Shown: piece after piece, positions 9,942-18,862 of the stretch
How positions within the stretch are numbered: position 1 is the first letter of the stretch
Layout: each line of letters begins with the position of its first letter
Source: Yersinia kristensenii
Lineage (GTDB): Bacteria > Pseudomonadota > Gammaproteobacteria > Enterobacterales > Enterobacteriaceae
DNA: 64,000 bases
Assembly (NCBI RefSeq): GCF_900460525.1
Contig: NZ_UHIY01000001.1
Span: 3,906,001 to 3,970,000 of the forward strand
Direction: 5' to 3'
Position numbers and translations under genes: made by a program
Notes under the pieces: generated by a model
What the model was told of the DNA's origin: nothing
What the model saw: only the letters and a program-made list of their open reading frames with translations
Databases searched by the model: none

Positions 9942-11306
9942 GTGATTAGCGTTTTTGATATGTTCAAGATTGGTATCGGCCCCTCCAGTTCTCATACTGT
10001 TGGGCCAATGAAAGCTGGCAAAGAGTTTGCTGATTTGCTGGTCACTAAAGGGTTAATGCCGTCGATCACGCGAGTAGCCGTCGATGTTTATGGCTCACTG
10101 TCACTGACCGGGAAAGGCCACCACACTGATATCGCCATTATTATGGGGTTAGCGGGTAACATGCCAGATACCGTGGATATCGACAGTATCCCCGCGTTTA
10201 TTCGGGATGTAGAATTACGTCAAAAATTGATGTTAGCCAACGGCTTGCATGAAGTTGACTTCCCACGCGAGGGCGGGATGGTATTCCGCAGTGATAACTT
10301 GCCACTGCACGAAAATGGTATGCAGATCCACGCCTATGCTGGTGACGAAAAAGTGCTTAGCAAGACCTACTATTCCATCGGCGGCGGTTTTATTGTTGAT
10401 GAAGAGCATTTCGGCAAAGCCGCGGTTAATGCCGTCAGCGTGCCTTATCCATTCAACTCCGCAGAGGAAATCCTGGCAAACTGCGAGCAAACCGGTATGT
10501 CTATCTCCGGCATGGTCATGCAGAATGAGCTGGCGATGCACAGTAAAGAAGAGATTGAATCCTACTTTACGGCGATTTGGCAAACCATGCGTGCCTGTAT
10601 TGATCGCGGCCTGAACACCGAAGGGGTTCTACCTGGCCCGCTGCGGGTGCCGCGCCGCGCCTCAGCATTACGCCGTCTGTTAGTTTCCTCCGATAAACTG
10701 TCCAGCGATCCAATGAATGTCATTGACTGGGTCAATATGTTCGCACTGGCAGTTAACGAAGAAAATGCCGCCGGCGGCCGCGTGGTCACTGCGCCAACTA
10801 ACGGCGCCTGTGGCATCGTGCCAGCGGTATTGGCCTATTACGACCACTTTATCGAGCCGGTTACCCCTGAAATCTTTATCCGCTATTTCCTGTCATCCGG
10901 TGCTGTCGGGATCTTGTATAAGATGAATGCGTCGATTTCTGGCGCTGAAGTGGGCTGTCAGGGTGAAGTGGGCGTTGCCTGTTCCATGGCGGCGGCGGGT
11001 CTGGCCGAGTTACTGGGTGCAAGCCCGGTGCAAGTGTGTATCGCCGCGGAAATTGGTATGGAACATAATCTGGGCCTGACCTGTGACCCGGTTGCGGGTC
11101 AGGTGCAAGTGCCGTGTATTGAGCGTAATGCGATTGCCTCGGTAAAAGCAATTAACTCTGCACGAATGGCCATGCGCCGTACCAGCGAACCACGTGTCTC
11201 ACTGGATAAAGTGATCGAAACCATGTTTGAGACTGGGAAAGATATGAACGCTAAATACCGCGAAACTTCCCGTGGTGGTTTAGCCATTAAAGTGCAATGT
11301 AATTAA
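9942..11306 (+). CDS. sdaA: L-serine dehydratase (deaminase) SdaA
   Basis: Iron-sulphur L-serine deaminase giving pyruvate and ammonia. It is 454 aa. The N-terminal beta domain (MFKIGIGPSSSHTVGPMKAG) is followed by the alpha domain with the Cys ligands of the [4Fe-4S] cluster in GAEVGCQGEVGVACSMAAAG and LTCDPVAGQVQVPC. The start is GTG at 9942 with AAGGAG spaced seven bases away. The pabB-nudL-sdaA order is as in E. coli. Confidence 0.95.
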   Translation: MISVFDMFKIGIGPSSSHTVGPMKAGKEFADLLVTKGLMPSITRVAVDVYGSLSLTGKGHHTDIAIIMGLAGNMPDTVDIDSIPAFIRDVELRQKLMLANGLHEVDFPREGGMVFRSDNLPLHENGMQIHAYAGDEKVLSKTYYSIGGGFIVDEEHFGKAAVNAVSVPYPFNSAEEILANCEQTGMSISGMVMQNELAMHSKEEIESYFTAIWQTMRACIDRGLNTEGVLPGPLRVPRRASALRRLLVSSDKLSSDPMNVIDWVNMFALAVNEENAAGGRVVTAPTNGACGIVPAVLAYYDHFIEPVTPEIFIRYFLSSGAVGILYKMNASISGAEVGCQGEVGVACSMAAAGLAELLGASPVQVCIAAEIGMEHNLGLTCDPVAGQVQVPCIERNAIASVKAINSARMAMRRTSEPRVSLDKVIETMFETGKDMNAKYRETSRGGLAIKVQCN

Positions 11307-11328
11307 TTTATTGCCTTGAAAATCATCT

Positions 11329-11358
11329 GCACAAGGGGAGCCCGCGCTCCCCTTGTGC
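11329..11358. terminator. Hairpin between sdaA and the enterotoxin gene
   Basis: A perfect 13-bp stem GCACAAGGGGAGC / GCTCCCCTTGTGC with loop CCGC lies between two convergent genes. There is no long T run on either strand, but the stem is very strong. Confidence 0.7.
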
Positions 11359-11388
11359 ACAGTAAAAGATGAATAATGACTGTTATGC

Positions 11389-11607
11389 CTAGCAACCAAA
11401 ACATGCGGGAATGCAACATATCTCACAACACACAGACCAATCAATATCTTCTTGAGGGGCTGGGGAACTAGCATCGCACGCATTTTTGTTTACCTCAGCG
11501 GCGATAGGCGTCGATAATGCATCACTCAGTTGCCTTGACGCTGTCTCTTGAGCGAATGTACCAAATGAAGACAGCATTAACACCAAAACAAAAACTATCT
11601 TTTTCAT
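11389..11607 (-). CDS. yst: Heat-stable enterotoxin of the Yst family (variant core)
   Basis: Secreted STa-type peptide toxin; family members bind the intestinal guanylate cyclase C receptor. It is a 72-aa precursor: the signal peptide MKKIVFVLVLMLSSFGTFAQ is almost identical to Y. enterocolitica Yst, then a pro-region, then a Cys-rich end, CCEICCIPACFGC, with all six cysteines. Yst and E. coli STa have Asn-Pro-Ala in the receptor-binding turn; here it is Ile-Pro-Ala. The CFGC ending resembles YstB. GGAGG is 4 bp from the ATG. The surrounding 700 bp are much richer in A+T than sdaA or yoaE. Confidence 0.9.
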   Translation of the reverse strand: MKKIVFVLVLMLSSFGTFAQETASRQLSDALSTPIAAEVNKNACDASSPAPQEDIDWSVCCEICCIPACFGC

Positions 11608-12083
11608 AGATCCTCCACTAGCAGAATGGTAAAAATATAGGTTGTGCGGTATCAAAAGCAGAGAAGACATTTTTTATTTTAAAAAAAGAATAAACCGATA
11701 CTTAAAACTGTTTTAATATCTACCGCAGATTCGATATAAATACCAAAGCAACTATTTCATGTATTGACTAACTTAAGTGGATTCTTAAGTGAATTTAAGC
11801 ATAGGATATATTTATTAATCTGGCGCCATTATTTTAAATAAATATTACCGCCTTTCACTTAGCATGATAAATAAACTCAACACATTGATTTAAATCATTT
11901 CTTTCCTCATTGATATTGTCATTAGTTTTATTGATATTGTAAGGCTAATAAATGAAAAAATTAAATATACATTGATAATTAATATTGTGATGAATATTAT
12001 TTTTCAGTTTTTATTATTTAAAAATAAATATTGTGGAATATAAAATTGAACGTCTCAACAGGTATTGGGGTACCCATTAAAAA
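11608..12083. other. AT-rich intergenic pocket upstream of yst
   Basis: About 475 bp, very AT-rich, with no reading frame of note. It should hold the enterotoxin promoter. The composition suggests H-NS/YmoA-type silencing, an inference from what is known of yst. Confidence 0.45.
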
Positions 12084-12111
12084 ATGCGGGTCACCTTAAG
12101 ATGACCCGCAT
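12084..12111 (-). terminator. Terminator of yoaE
   Basis: A 10-bp stem ATGCGGGTCA / TGACCCGCAT with an 8-base loop is followed on the minus strand by a T run (TTTTTAAT). Confidence 0.85.
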
Positions 12112-12140
12112 TAGCTGAAACTCTTTTAGTTGTCAGAGTG

Positions 12141-13682
12141 TTACTCTTCCAATTCGTTACTCAGCTTGGTGATACGCACTAATTCAATACGGTAATCTGA
12201 GACTTCGATAATCTCAAAGCGCAGGTTATGCAGTTCAACCACATCCCCCGCGGTTGGCATATGGCCGGAGTGAGACAGCAGCATACCTGCTAATGAAGCA
12301 TAATCAGCCGTCGGGCTGACCAACTCCTGACAATCCAGCGCCTGCTCCAGAGAGTGCAAATCTGCCCCCCCTTTCACTAACCAACCATCCCCATCGGCAA
12401 TAATATCTGGCGTTTCATCTTCATCAGGGAATTCACCCGCAATGGCTTCCAGCACGTCCAGTGGAGTGACCAGCCCTTGCACCACACCAAATTCGTCATT
12501 GACTACCACTAAGCGCCCTTTTGCTTTGCGCAATACGCCCAACAAATTAATCACGTCCATGGTATCAGGCACGACTATTGGTGGTGTCTCCGCAGCAAAC
12601 TCACAGATAGATTCCCCGCGTTCAATTGCCACTAACAAATCTTTAGCACGAACCACACCAATTATTTCATCCAATGAATCACGGCAAACTGGGAACAAGC
12701 TGTGCGGCGTGTCCAATAATTGCTCACGGATTTCGGCTTGTGAACGATTACAATCTACCCAAGAAATTTCCGTGCGCGGAGTCATCACACTGCGCAATGA
12801 TCGGGAGGCCAATGTCAGTACGCCGCTAATCATATAGCGCTCTTCTTCAGCAAAGGCCTCGGCTGGCAAGGGTAACTGCGCATCACCATGTTGCGGCTCT
12901 TGCTGACGACCGCCCATCAAACGGATAATCGCCTCCGCCGTGCGCTGGCGCCGTGGCAAGCGGGACTCATGCTTAATGAAATTACGGCGCGCAATCTGGT
13001 TAAACAACTCAATCAGGATAGAGAAGCCGATGGCGGCGTACAGATAGCCTTTCGGAATATGGAAACCAAAACCTTCCGCAATCAGGCTCAAGCCAATCAT
13101 TAACAAGAAGCTCAGACACAGCACCACGACCGTCGGGTGTGCATTAACAAATCGCGTCAGTGTTTTCGATGCCAGCAGCATCACGCCCATGGCGATCACG
13201 ACCGCCGTCATCATGATGGCCAAGTCGTTAACCATCCCCACGGCAGTAATCACTGCATCGAGCGAGAAGACCGCATCCAGCACCACAATCTGTGCAACCA
13301 CCGCCCAGAAGCTGGCATATCCACGGCTCGCACTGTCATCGTGCTGGTTACCCTCCAGCCGTTCATGTAGCTCGGTGGTAGCTTTAAATAGCAAGAACAG
13401 CCCCCCCACCAGCAAAATCAGATCTCGTCCGGAAAAGTTAAAGCTGCCAACACTAAACAGTGGCGTGGTCAGCGTGACCATCCAGGAAATAACCGACAGC
13501 AGCCCCAAACGCATAATTAATGCAAGAGACAACCCGATAATTCGAGCTTTATCTCTTTGTTTAGGCGGTAGTTTGTCGGCCAGAATGGCAATAAATACCA
13601 GGTTATCAATACCCAGAACAATTTCCAGTACCACCAACGTCAATAACCCTGCCCAGATTGAGGGGTCCATTAGAAATTCCAT
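12141..13682 (-). CDS. yoaE: TerC-family membrane protein with CBS and CorC domains
   Basis: Inner-membrane protein of unknown substrate, 513 aa. The N-terminal half is a TerC-type membrane domain ([20 protein letters not shown], then [17 protein letters not shown] and [22 protein letters not shown], with the conserved Asp residues). A CBS pair ([11 protein letters not shown], then [22 protein letters not shown]) and a CorC/HlyC C-terminal domain follow. The ATG at 13682 matches E. coli; the frame is open eight codons further. It is divergent from manXYZ and ends in a clear terminator. Confidence 0.92.
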   Translation of the reverse strand: MEFLMDPSIWAGLLTLVVLEIVLGIDNLVFIAILADKLPPKQRDKARIIGLSLALIMRLGLLSVISWMVTLTTPLFSVGSFNFSGRDLILLVGGLFLLFKATTELHERLEGNQHDDSASRGYASFWAVVAQIVVLDAVFSLDAVITAVGMVNDLAIMMTAVVIAMGVMLLASKTLTRFVNAHPTVVVLCLSFLLMIGLSLIAEGFGFHIPKGYLYAAIGFSILIELFNQIARRNFIKHESRLPRRQRTAEAIIRLMGGRQQEPQHGDAQLPLPAEAFAEEERYMISGVLTLASRSLRSVMTPRTEISWVDCNRSQAEIREQLLDTPHSLFPVCRDSLDEIIGVVRAKDLLVAIERGESICEFAAETPPIVVPDTMDVINLLGVLRKAKGRLVVVNDEFGVVQGLVTPLDVLEAIAGEFPDEDETPDIIADGDGWLVKGGADLHSLEQALDCQELVSPTADYASLAGMLLSHSGHMPTAGDVVELHNLRFEIIEVSDYRIELVRITKLSNELEE

Positions 13683-13888
13683 GTCAGACTCCGATAATAA
13701 GAACACGATTTAGATGATGTACGACCAGCAACAGACGCAGCAAAACGCCGCAGTACGGTTGTCAGTATAGATACACTGAAAGATTGGCTGAAATTATACG
13801 CAGCAAATGTGCGTGATTGGATAACCAGATTTAAACCCACTGGTTGGGCGTTAACGCTAGAGAAACAGTAACTTCGGTGACAGTCCAT
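13670..13888 (-). CDS. Possible upstream reading frame overlapping yoaE (YoaL-like)
   Basis: A frame different from yoaE ends at 13670, overlapping the first 13 bases of yoaE, and could begin at ATG 13888 (72 codons). The end ([26 protein letters not shown] region) covers the untranslated leader. Such an overlap would allow translational coupling. E. coli has a reported small leader gene, yoaL, at this place, but I cannot confirm the sequence match, and no ribosome-binding site is visible at 13888. Confidence 0.3.
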   Translation of the reverse strand: MDCHRSYCFSSVNAQPVGLNLVIQSRTFAAYNFSQSFSVSILTTVLRRFAASVAGRTSSKSCSYYRSLTWNF

Positions 13889-14453
13889 AGGGAGAGCTGA
13901 GGCCCTTAACTCCTGACAATTAATAGAGCCGTTAACTTTATCAGGAATCTTTTTATCAGCATAGTCGGATTTAGGCCCTGACACACGATAAAACCCAATC
14001 TCGGCACATTAAGCGATGTTTAGCCATCAACATGCTTATTTTCATGGCTAAAATTTGTGCCCTACCCAAAATTGATTATCAGGCAAAACTCACACAAATC
14101 GCACAAATATTGAACACAACGACCATGCAGTGATGAATGCGTTAGCGGATAACCTATCAATATCACTGATATGATTGTCTATTAATTATCCAAACAAGCG
14201 AAATCATTCATAACATGTCTCAATAACTGAGCAACGTCACATAATTTATTTTTTCACTGACTAAAATAAATCACATCCAACACCTTTAGATATGTACCTG
14301 AATCGATTCATTGTGGTTACGAATAAATCGTCAGCAGTACGCTGATATTGTGACTATCATAATAGATTCAATGTGTACTGAAGTGTAGTTGGTGATTACT
14401 GGTTTTCTGTTACGTGCGAGAACTCAATTCTGAGTTAACAGAGGGGGTAGCGA
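13889..14453. other. Regulatory region between yoaE and manX
   Basis: About 570 bp with no convincing gene. It carries divergent promoters for yoaE and the PTS operon. TGTGA-like half-sites (near 14350) are compatible with CRP control, which is known for manXYZ, but no full consensus site is present. Confidence 0.4.
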
Positions 14454-15428
14454 GTGAGTATAGCTATTATCATTGGCACACATGGGGCTGCAGCAGAACA
14501 ACTGCTGAAAACAGCTGAAATGATTTTAGGCGAGCAAAGTAATGTCGCTTATATCGATTTCGTCCCAGGTGAGAATGCCGAAACGTTGATTGAGAAATAC
14601 AACGGTAAATTGACCGGGCTTGATACCAGTAAAGGTGTCTTATTCCTAGTTGATACCTGGGGTGGTAGCCCGTTTAACGCCGCCAGTCGAATTGCTATTG
14701 ATAAAGAGAATTATGAGGTCGTCACCGGGGTTAACATTCCGATGCTCGCTGAAACCTTTATGGCCCGTGATGATAATCCATCATTTGCTGAACTGGTTGC
14801 AGTTGCGGTAGAAACCGGTCGTGAGGGCGTGAAAGCACTAAAAGCGCCTGAAATTAAGAGTGATAAGCCCGAGACGCAACAAATAGCTCCTGCACCAAAA
14901 GCCAAGGCCCCGGCCGTCGCTTTAGGTCCGAATGATCATATGAAAATCGGCTTGGCACGTATCGATGACCGCTTAATTCATGGTCAGGTCGCAACGCGCT
15001 GGACCAAAGAAACCAACGTAAGTCGCATTATTGTTGTCAGTGACGAAGTCGCTGCTGACAAAATGCGTAGTACTTTGCTCAAACAGGTTGCTCCTCCCGG
15101 CGTAACCGCACACGTAGTTGATGTTGAAAAAGCTATCCGCGTTTATAACAACCCGAAATATGCCAAAGACCGAGTCATGCTGTTATTTACCAACCCAACG
15201 GATGTCGTGCGTATGGTTGAGGGTGGCGTGGATATTAAGTCAGTCAATATCGGTGGCATGGCATTCCGTCAGGGTAAAACCCAAGTGAATAACGCCGTCT
15301 CCGTTGATGAAAAAGATATTGAAGCTTTTAATAAATTAAATGCTCGCGGTATTGAACTGGAAGTCCGGAAAGTTTCTTCGGATAGCCGGCTAAAAATGAT
15401 GGATTTAATTAACAAACTTAATAAATAG
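14454..15428 (+). CDS. manX: PTS mannose transporter subunit IIAB
   Basis: Cytoplasmic phosphotransfer subunit of the mannose/glucose/glucosamine PTS. It is 324 aa: IIA domain (about 1-135) with His10 in IIGTHG, an Ala/Pro/Lys linker, and IIB domain from about 162 with His176 in RIDDRLIHGQVATRW. It starts at GTG (14454) with GAGGGGG seven bases upstream, as in E. coli. First gene of manXYZ; yobD follows the operon. Confidence 0.96.
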   Translation: MSIAIIIGTHGAAAEQLLKTAEMILGEQSNVAYIDFVPGENAETLIEKYNGKLTGLDTSKGVLFLVDTWGGSPFNAASRIAIDKENYEVVTGVNIPMLAETFMARDDNPSFAELVAVAVETGREGVKALKAPEIKSDKPETQQIAPAPKAKAPAVALGPNDHMKIGLARIDDRLIHGQVATRWTKETNVSRIIVVSDEVAADKMRSTLLKQVAPPGVTAHVVDVEKAIRVYNNPKYAKDRVMLLFTNPTDVVRMVEGGVDIKSVNIGGMAFRQGKTQVNNAVSVDEKDIEAFNKLNARGIELEVRKVSSDSRLKMMDLINKLNK

Positions 15429-15519
15429 CATTACTAAAACTACGCAGCAAGGTTATGCCCTGTTCAGTTTCGGAACTTGGCTATCTTTACTCAGATTTTT
15501 TGGTCATAGGAGAAGTACA

Positions 15520-16317
15520 ATGGAGATCACAACTCTTCAGATTGTGCTGATTTTCATCGTTGCCTGTATCGCCGGGATGGGTTCCATTCTGGATGAGTTC
15601 CAATTTCACCGCCCCCTCGTCGCCTGTACTTTGGTAGGTTTGGTTTTAGGTGATATGAAAACCGGTATTATTATCGGTGGTACCTTAGAAATGATCGCGC
15701 TCGGCTGGATGAACATCGGGGCCGCTGTAGCACCTGATGCCGCGCTGGCGTCAATTATTTCGACCATCCTGGTTATTGCTGGTGGTCAAGATATCGGTGC
15801 TGGTATTGCACTGGCTATCCCGTTGGCCGCCGCCGGTCAGGTATTAACGATTATCGTGCGTACCATTACCGTGGCCTTCCAGCACGCCGCCGATGGTGCA
15901 GCCGAACGTGGCAGCTTACGCGCAATAACCTGGATCCACATTTCTGCCCTGTTCTTGCAGGCGATGCGTATCGCTATCCCTGCCTTGATCGTTGCTCTGT
16001 CTGTTGGGACATCTGAAGTTCAGATGCTGCTCAGTTCGATTCCTGATGTGGTTACCAGTGGCTTGAACATCGCCGGTGGTATGATCGTCGTAGTAGGTTA
16101 CGCCATGGTTATCAACATGATGCGTGCCGGCTACCTGATGCCATTCTTCTATTTAGGTTTCGTGACCGCCGCTTTCACCAACTTCAACCTGGTAGCTCTC
16201 GGTGTTATCGGCGTGGTTATGGCACTGCTGTATATCCAGCTCAGCCCGAAATACAACAAGTCTCAGGTTGTACAGTCTGGCCCGTCCAATAACGATCTTG
16301 ATAACGAATTAGACTAG
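15520..16317 (+). CDS. manY: PTS mannose transporter subunit IIC
   Basis: Inner-membrane channel subunit of the mannose PTS. It is 265 aa with several hydrophobic segments and the family signature region AGMGSILDEFQFHRPLVACT plus GALEMIALGWMNIGAA-type sequence (GTLEMIALGWMNIG). It is 91 bp after manX and 6 bp before manZ. The same complex serves as a receptor for some bacteriocins and for phage DNA entry in E. coli. Confidence 0.96.
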   Translation: MEITTLQIVLIFIVACIAGMGSILDEFQFHRPLVACTLVGLVLGDMKTGIIIGGTLEMIALGWMNIGAAVAPDAALASIISTILVIAGGQDIGAGIALAIPLAAAGQVLTIIVRTITVAFQHAADGAAERGSLRAITWIHISALFLQAMRIAIPALIVALSVGTSEVQMLLSSIPDVVTSGLNIAGGMIVVVGYAMVINMMRAGYLMPFFYLGFVTAAFTNFNLVALGVIGVVMALLYIQLSPKYNKSQVVQSGPSNNDLDNELD

Positions 16318-16323
16318 GAAAAG

Positions 16324-17196
16324 GTGAGAGAAATGGTTGATACAACGATTGTTGATAAAACAACTACGGGTGAAAAGAAACTCACGCCCGCCGATATCCG
16401 CGGTGTGTTTATCCGCTCTAACCTCTTCCAAGGGTCATGGAACTTCGAACGTATGCAGGCGCTGGGCTTCTGTTTCTCAATGGTACCGGCAATTCGTCGC
16501 CTGTATCCAGAGAATTCAGAGGAGCGCAAGCAGGCAATCAAACGCCATTTGGAGTTCTTCAATACCCAACCTTTCGTTGCTGCCCCGATTCTGGGTGTCA
16601 CGCTGGCGATGGAAGAGCAGAAAGCCAATGGTGCTGAGATTGACGACGCGGCAATAAACGGGATCAAAGTCGGTCTGATGGGGCCGTTGGCCGGTGTGGG
16701 TGACCCGATATTCTGGGGTACTGTGCGCCCGGTATTGGCAGCTCTCGGTGCCGGTATCGCGATGAGCGGGAGTTTACTTGGCCCATTGCTGTTCTTTGTT
16801 CTGTTTAACCTGGTACGTTTGCTGACGCGTTATTACGGTGTTGCTTACGGCTACAAAAAAGGCGTCAATATCGTCAGTGATATGGACGGTGGCCTACTAC
16901 AAAAACTGACGGAAGGGGCGTCTATCCTCGGCCTGTTTGTGATGGGGGCCTTGGTTAACAAATGGACGCATGTCAATATCCCGGTGGTAGTGTCCAAGAT
17001 AACCAACCAGAACGGCCAGACCACAGTCACTACTGTGCAAACCATTCTGGATCAGTTGATGCCTGGTTTGGTACCTTTACTGTTAACTTTTGGCTGTATG
17101 TGGTTGTTACGCCGTAAAGTCAACGCACTGTGGATTATTATGGGCTTCTTCGCCATCGGTATCTTCGGTTACTGGATTGGCTTCCTGGCACCATAA
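16324..17196 (+). CDS. manZ: PTS mannose transporter subunit IID
   Basis: Inner-membrane IID subunit that completes the mannose permease with ManY. It is 290 aa from GTG 16324, or 287 aa from ATG 16333. AAGGTGA is better placed for the ATG, while the GTG matches the usual annotated E. coli start. The body is highly conserved: NLFQGSWNFERMQALGFCF, then GPLAGVGDPIFWGTVRPVLA and LGLFVMGALVNKWTHVNIP. It is followed by an intrinsic terminator. Confidence 0.95.
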   Translation: MREMVDTTIVDKTTTGEKKLTPADIRGVFIRSNLFQGSWNFERMQALGFCFSMVPAIRRLYPENSEERKQAIKRHLEFFNTQPFVAAPILGVTLAMEEQKANGAEIDDAAINGIKVGLMGPLAGVGDPIFWGTVRPVLAALGAGIAMSGSLLGPLLFFVLFNLVRLLTRYYGVAYGYKKGVNIVSDMDGGLLQKLTEGASILGLFVMGALVNKWTHVNIPVVVSKITNQNGQTTVTTVQTILDQLMPGLVPLLLTFGCMWLLRRKVNALWIIMGFFAIGIFGYWIGFLAP

Positions 17197-17218
17197 TTTA
17201 CTGATTAGATTTAGCAAA

Positions 17219-17244
17219 AACCGGGGGATAACCTCCGGTTTTTT
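17219..17244 (+). terminator. Terminator of manXYZ
   Basis: AACCGGGGG (17219-17227) pairs with CCTCCGGTT (17232-17240) with one G-U pair, and is followed by a T tract. It separates manZ from yobD. Confidence 0.88.
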
Positions 17245-17261
17245 ATTTCGGGAGTGCTTGC

Positions 17262-17723
17262 ATGTCGGTTACAGATATCATTCTAATTGCGTTTATTGCC
17301 CTACTACTCGCTTATGCCATTTATGATGAATTCATCATGAATATGATGAAAGGCAAAACCCGGCTACAAATTCACCTGAAACGTAAAAACAAAATCGACT
17401 GCGCAATTTTTGTCGGGCTGATTGCCATTCTTGTTTACAATAATGTGATGGCAAATGGCGAGCCTTTAACCACCTATTTATTAGTGGGTTTAGCATTAAT
17501 CGCTTTTTATATCTCTTATATCCGCTGGCCAAAATTGTTGTTTAAAAATACCGGATTCTTCTACGCTAATGCTTTTATTGAATATCATCGAATAAAAAGT
17601 ATGAATTTATCTGAAGATGGTATTTTGGTGATTGAACTAGAGCAACGCAGATTACTTATCCAGGTTAACCAATTAGATGACTTAGAAAAAATTTATAATT
17701 TTTTCCTTGAAAATCAATCATAA
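17262..17723 (+). CDS. yobD: DUF986 membrane protein YobD
   Basis: Small inner-membrane protein of the UPF0266/DUF986 family, function unknown. It is 153 aa with three hydrophobic segments in the first 90 residues and a conserved cytoplasmic tail ([20 protein letters not shown], then QRRLLIQV). GGGAG is seven bases before the ATG. It is separated from manZ by a terminator but close enough to receive read-through, as in E. coli. Confidence 0.92.
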   Translation: MSVTDIILIAFIALLLAYAIYDEFIMNMMKGKTRLQIHLKRKNKIDCAIFVGLIAILVYNNVMANGEPLTTYLLVGLALIAFYISYIRWPKLLFKNTGFFYANAFIEYHRIKSMNLSEDGILVIELEQRRLLIQVNQLDDLEKIYNFFLENQS

Positions 17724-17857
17724 AACTTATACCAGGGAAATGAATCTATTGATTATTCAGTTAACTGATTAATTTCCCAACACCTTCTCTAATCACCTAC
17801 CCTGCTTATTCCCACACTATTACTGATGCTTATATAAGCTATTCTCACTAAAAATCC

Positions 17858-17876
17858 GATAATGAAAATCATTATC
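17858..17876 (+). promoter_or_regulatory. Fur box upstream of the mntP riboswitch
   Basis: GATAATGAAAATCATTATC matches the 19-bp Fur consensus GATAATGATAATCATTATC at 18 of 19 positions. It lies about 70 bp before the riboswitch and 270 bp before mntP, so it is placed to act on the mntP promoter. Confidence 0.85.
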
Positions 17877-17944
17877 AACAATAGTGGGTCGCCATATTAT
17901 TTTTGGGGTTGTCTGTTTTGGAATATATATGTTAAGGTTGCGCC

Positions 17945-18145
17945 GTTCATGGGGAGTAGCCGGTTTTTGTGCAATATGTCAGCCGATATATTGATAAGCA
18001 GAAACGCCCGTATCAACATACTCGTTTCGTTATTAGAAACGTGGTACGGGTAGCCAGGTAAGGTTGGCGAGACCATAGACACGTAGCTCCGTCGTTAGGT
18101 TGGGGGTGGGTTACGTGTATATGGAGCCGCCCGGCCGAGACTATT
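17945..18145 (+). ncRNA. yybP-ykoY manganese riboswitch
   Basis: The leader of mntP begins with GGGGAGTAGCCGG (17951) and contains CCAGGTAAGGTTGGCGAGACC (about 18055-18074), GGGGGTGGGTTACGTGTATA and, just before the start codon, GCCGCCCGGCCGAGACTA. These are the conserved blocks of the Mn2+-sensing yybP-ykoY element found before E. coli mntP. No Shine-Dalgarno sequence is visible outside the folded part, which fits translational control by release of a buried site. Confidence 0.88.
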
Positions 18146-18148
18146 CCT

Positions 18149-18721
18149 ATGAATTTATCTGCAACATTAGTGCTTGCTTTTGCCATGTCTATGGATGCCT
18201 TTGCTGCATCAATTGGTAAAGGTGCCAGTCTACATAAACCCCGTTTTAGAGAAGCGATACGCACCGGTCTTATCTTTGGTGTGATAGAAGCTATTACCCC
18301 GCTGATTGGTTGGTGCATTGGCCTGTTCGCCAGTCAATATATTCTGGAGTGGGACCACTGGATTGCCTTTAGCCTGCTGTTCATTCTGGGCTGTCGGATG
18401 ATTTTCGAAGGCGCAAAACAGCAAGTCGAAGAAACCGAAAAAATGCGCAGTCACAGCTTTTGGGTTTTAGTCATGACCGCAATTGCCACCAGCCTTGATG
18501 CCATGGCAATTGGTGTTGGTCTGGCATTCTTGCAAGTCAATATTATTCATACCGCCATGGCTATTGGGTTAGCCACCATGATTATGGCCACGCTCGGGAT
18601 GCTGATTGGCCGTTATATTGGCCCACTTCTGGGTAAACGTGCTGAAATCATCGGCGGTATCGTGCTAATCGGTATCGGCTTTAATATTCTTTACGAGCAT
18701 ATGTATCGCGTCGCGGCATAA
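18149..18721 (+). CDS. mntP: Manganese efflux pump MntP
   Basis: Inner-membrane Mn2+ exporter that prevents manganese toxicity. It is 190 aa with six hydrophobic segments arranged as an inverted repeat. The two conserved acidic motifs are present: [15 protein letters not shown] near the N-terminus and [15 protein letters not shown] in the middle. It is expected to be induced by Mn2+ through the riboswitch, and the Fur box suggests coupling to iron status. Confidence 0.95.
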   Translation: MNLSATLVLAFAMSMDAFAASIGKGASLHKPRFREAIRTGLIFGVIEAITPLIGWCIGLFASQYILEWDHWIAFSLLFILGCRMIFEGAKQQVEETEKMRSHSFWVLVMTAIATSLDAMAIGVGLAFLQVNIIHTAMAIGLATMIMATLGMLIGRYIGPLLGKRAEIIGGIVLIGIGFNILYEHMYRVAA

Positions 18722-18786
18722 TAGATAGCCGCCAATTTTATTTTTCTCGTGAAATAAAGCCGTCCAGAGTAAAACGCCCAAAAATA

Positions 18787-18820
18787 AACCCCGCATTCGG
18801 AAAGAATAGCGGGGTTTTTT
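18787..18820. terminator. Bidirectional terminator between mntP and the receptor gene
   Basis: AACCCCGC / GCGGGGTT with a 14-base loop, followed by TTTTTT on the plus strand and a T-rich run on the minus strand. It serves both convergent genes. Confidence 0.88.
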
Positions 18821-18862
18821 ATGGTTTAAATGCCACTTAAGCGGGCGGGCATCAACCGCTGA

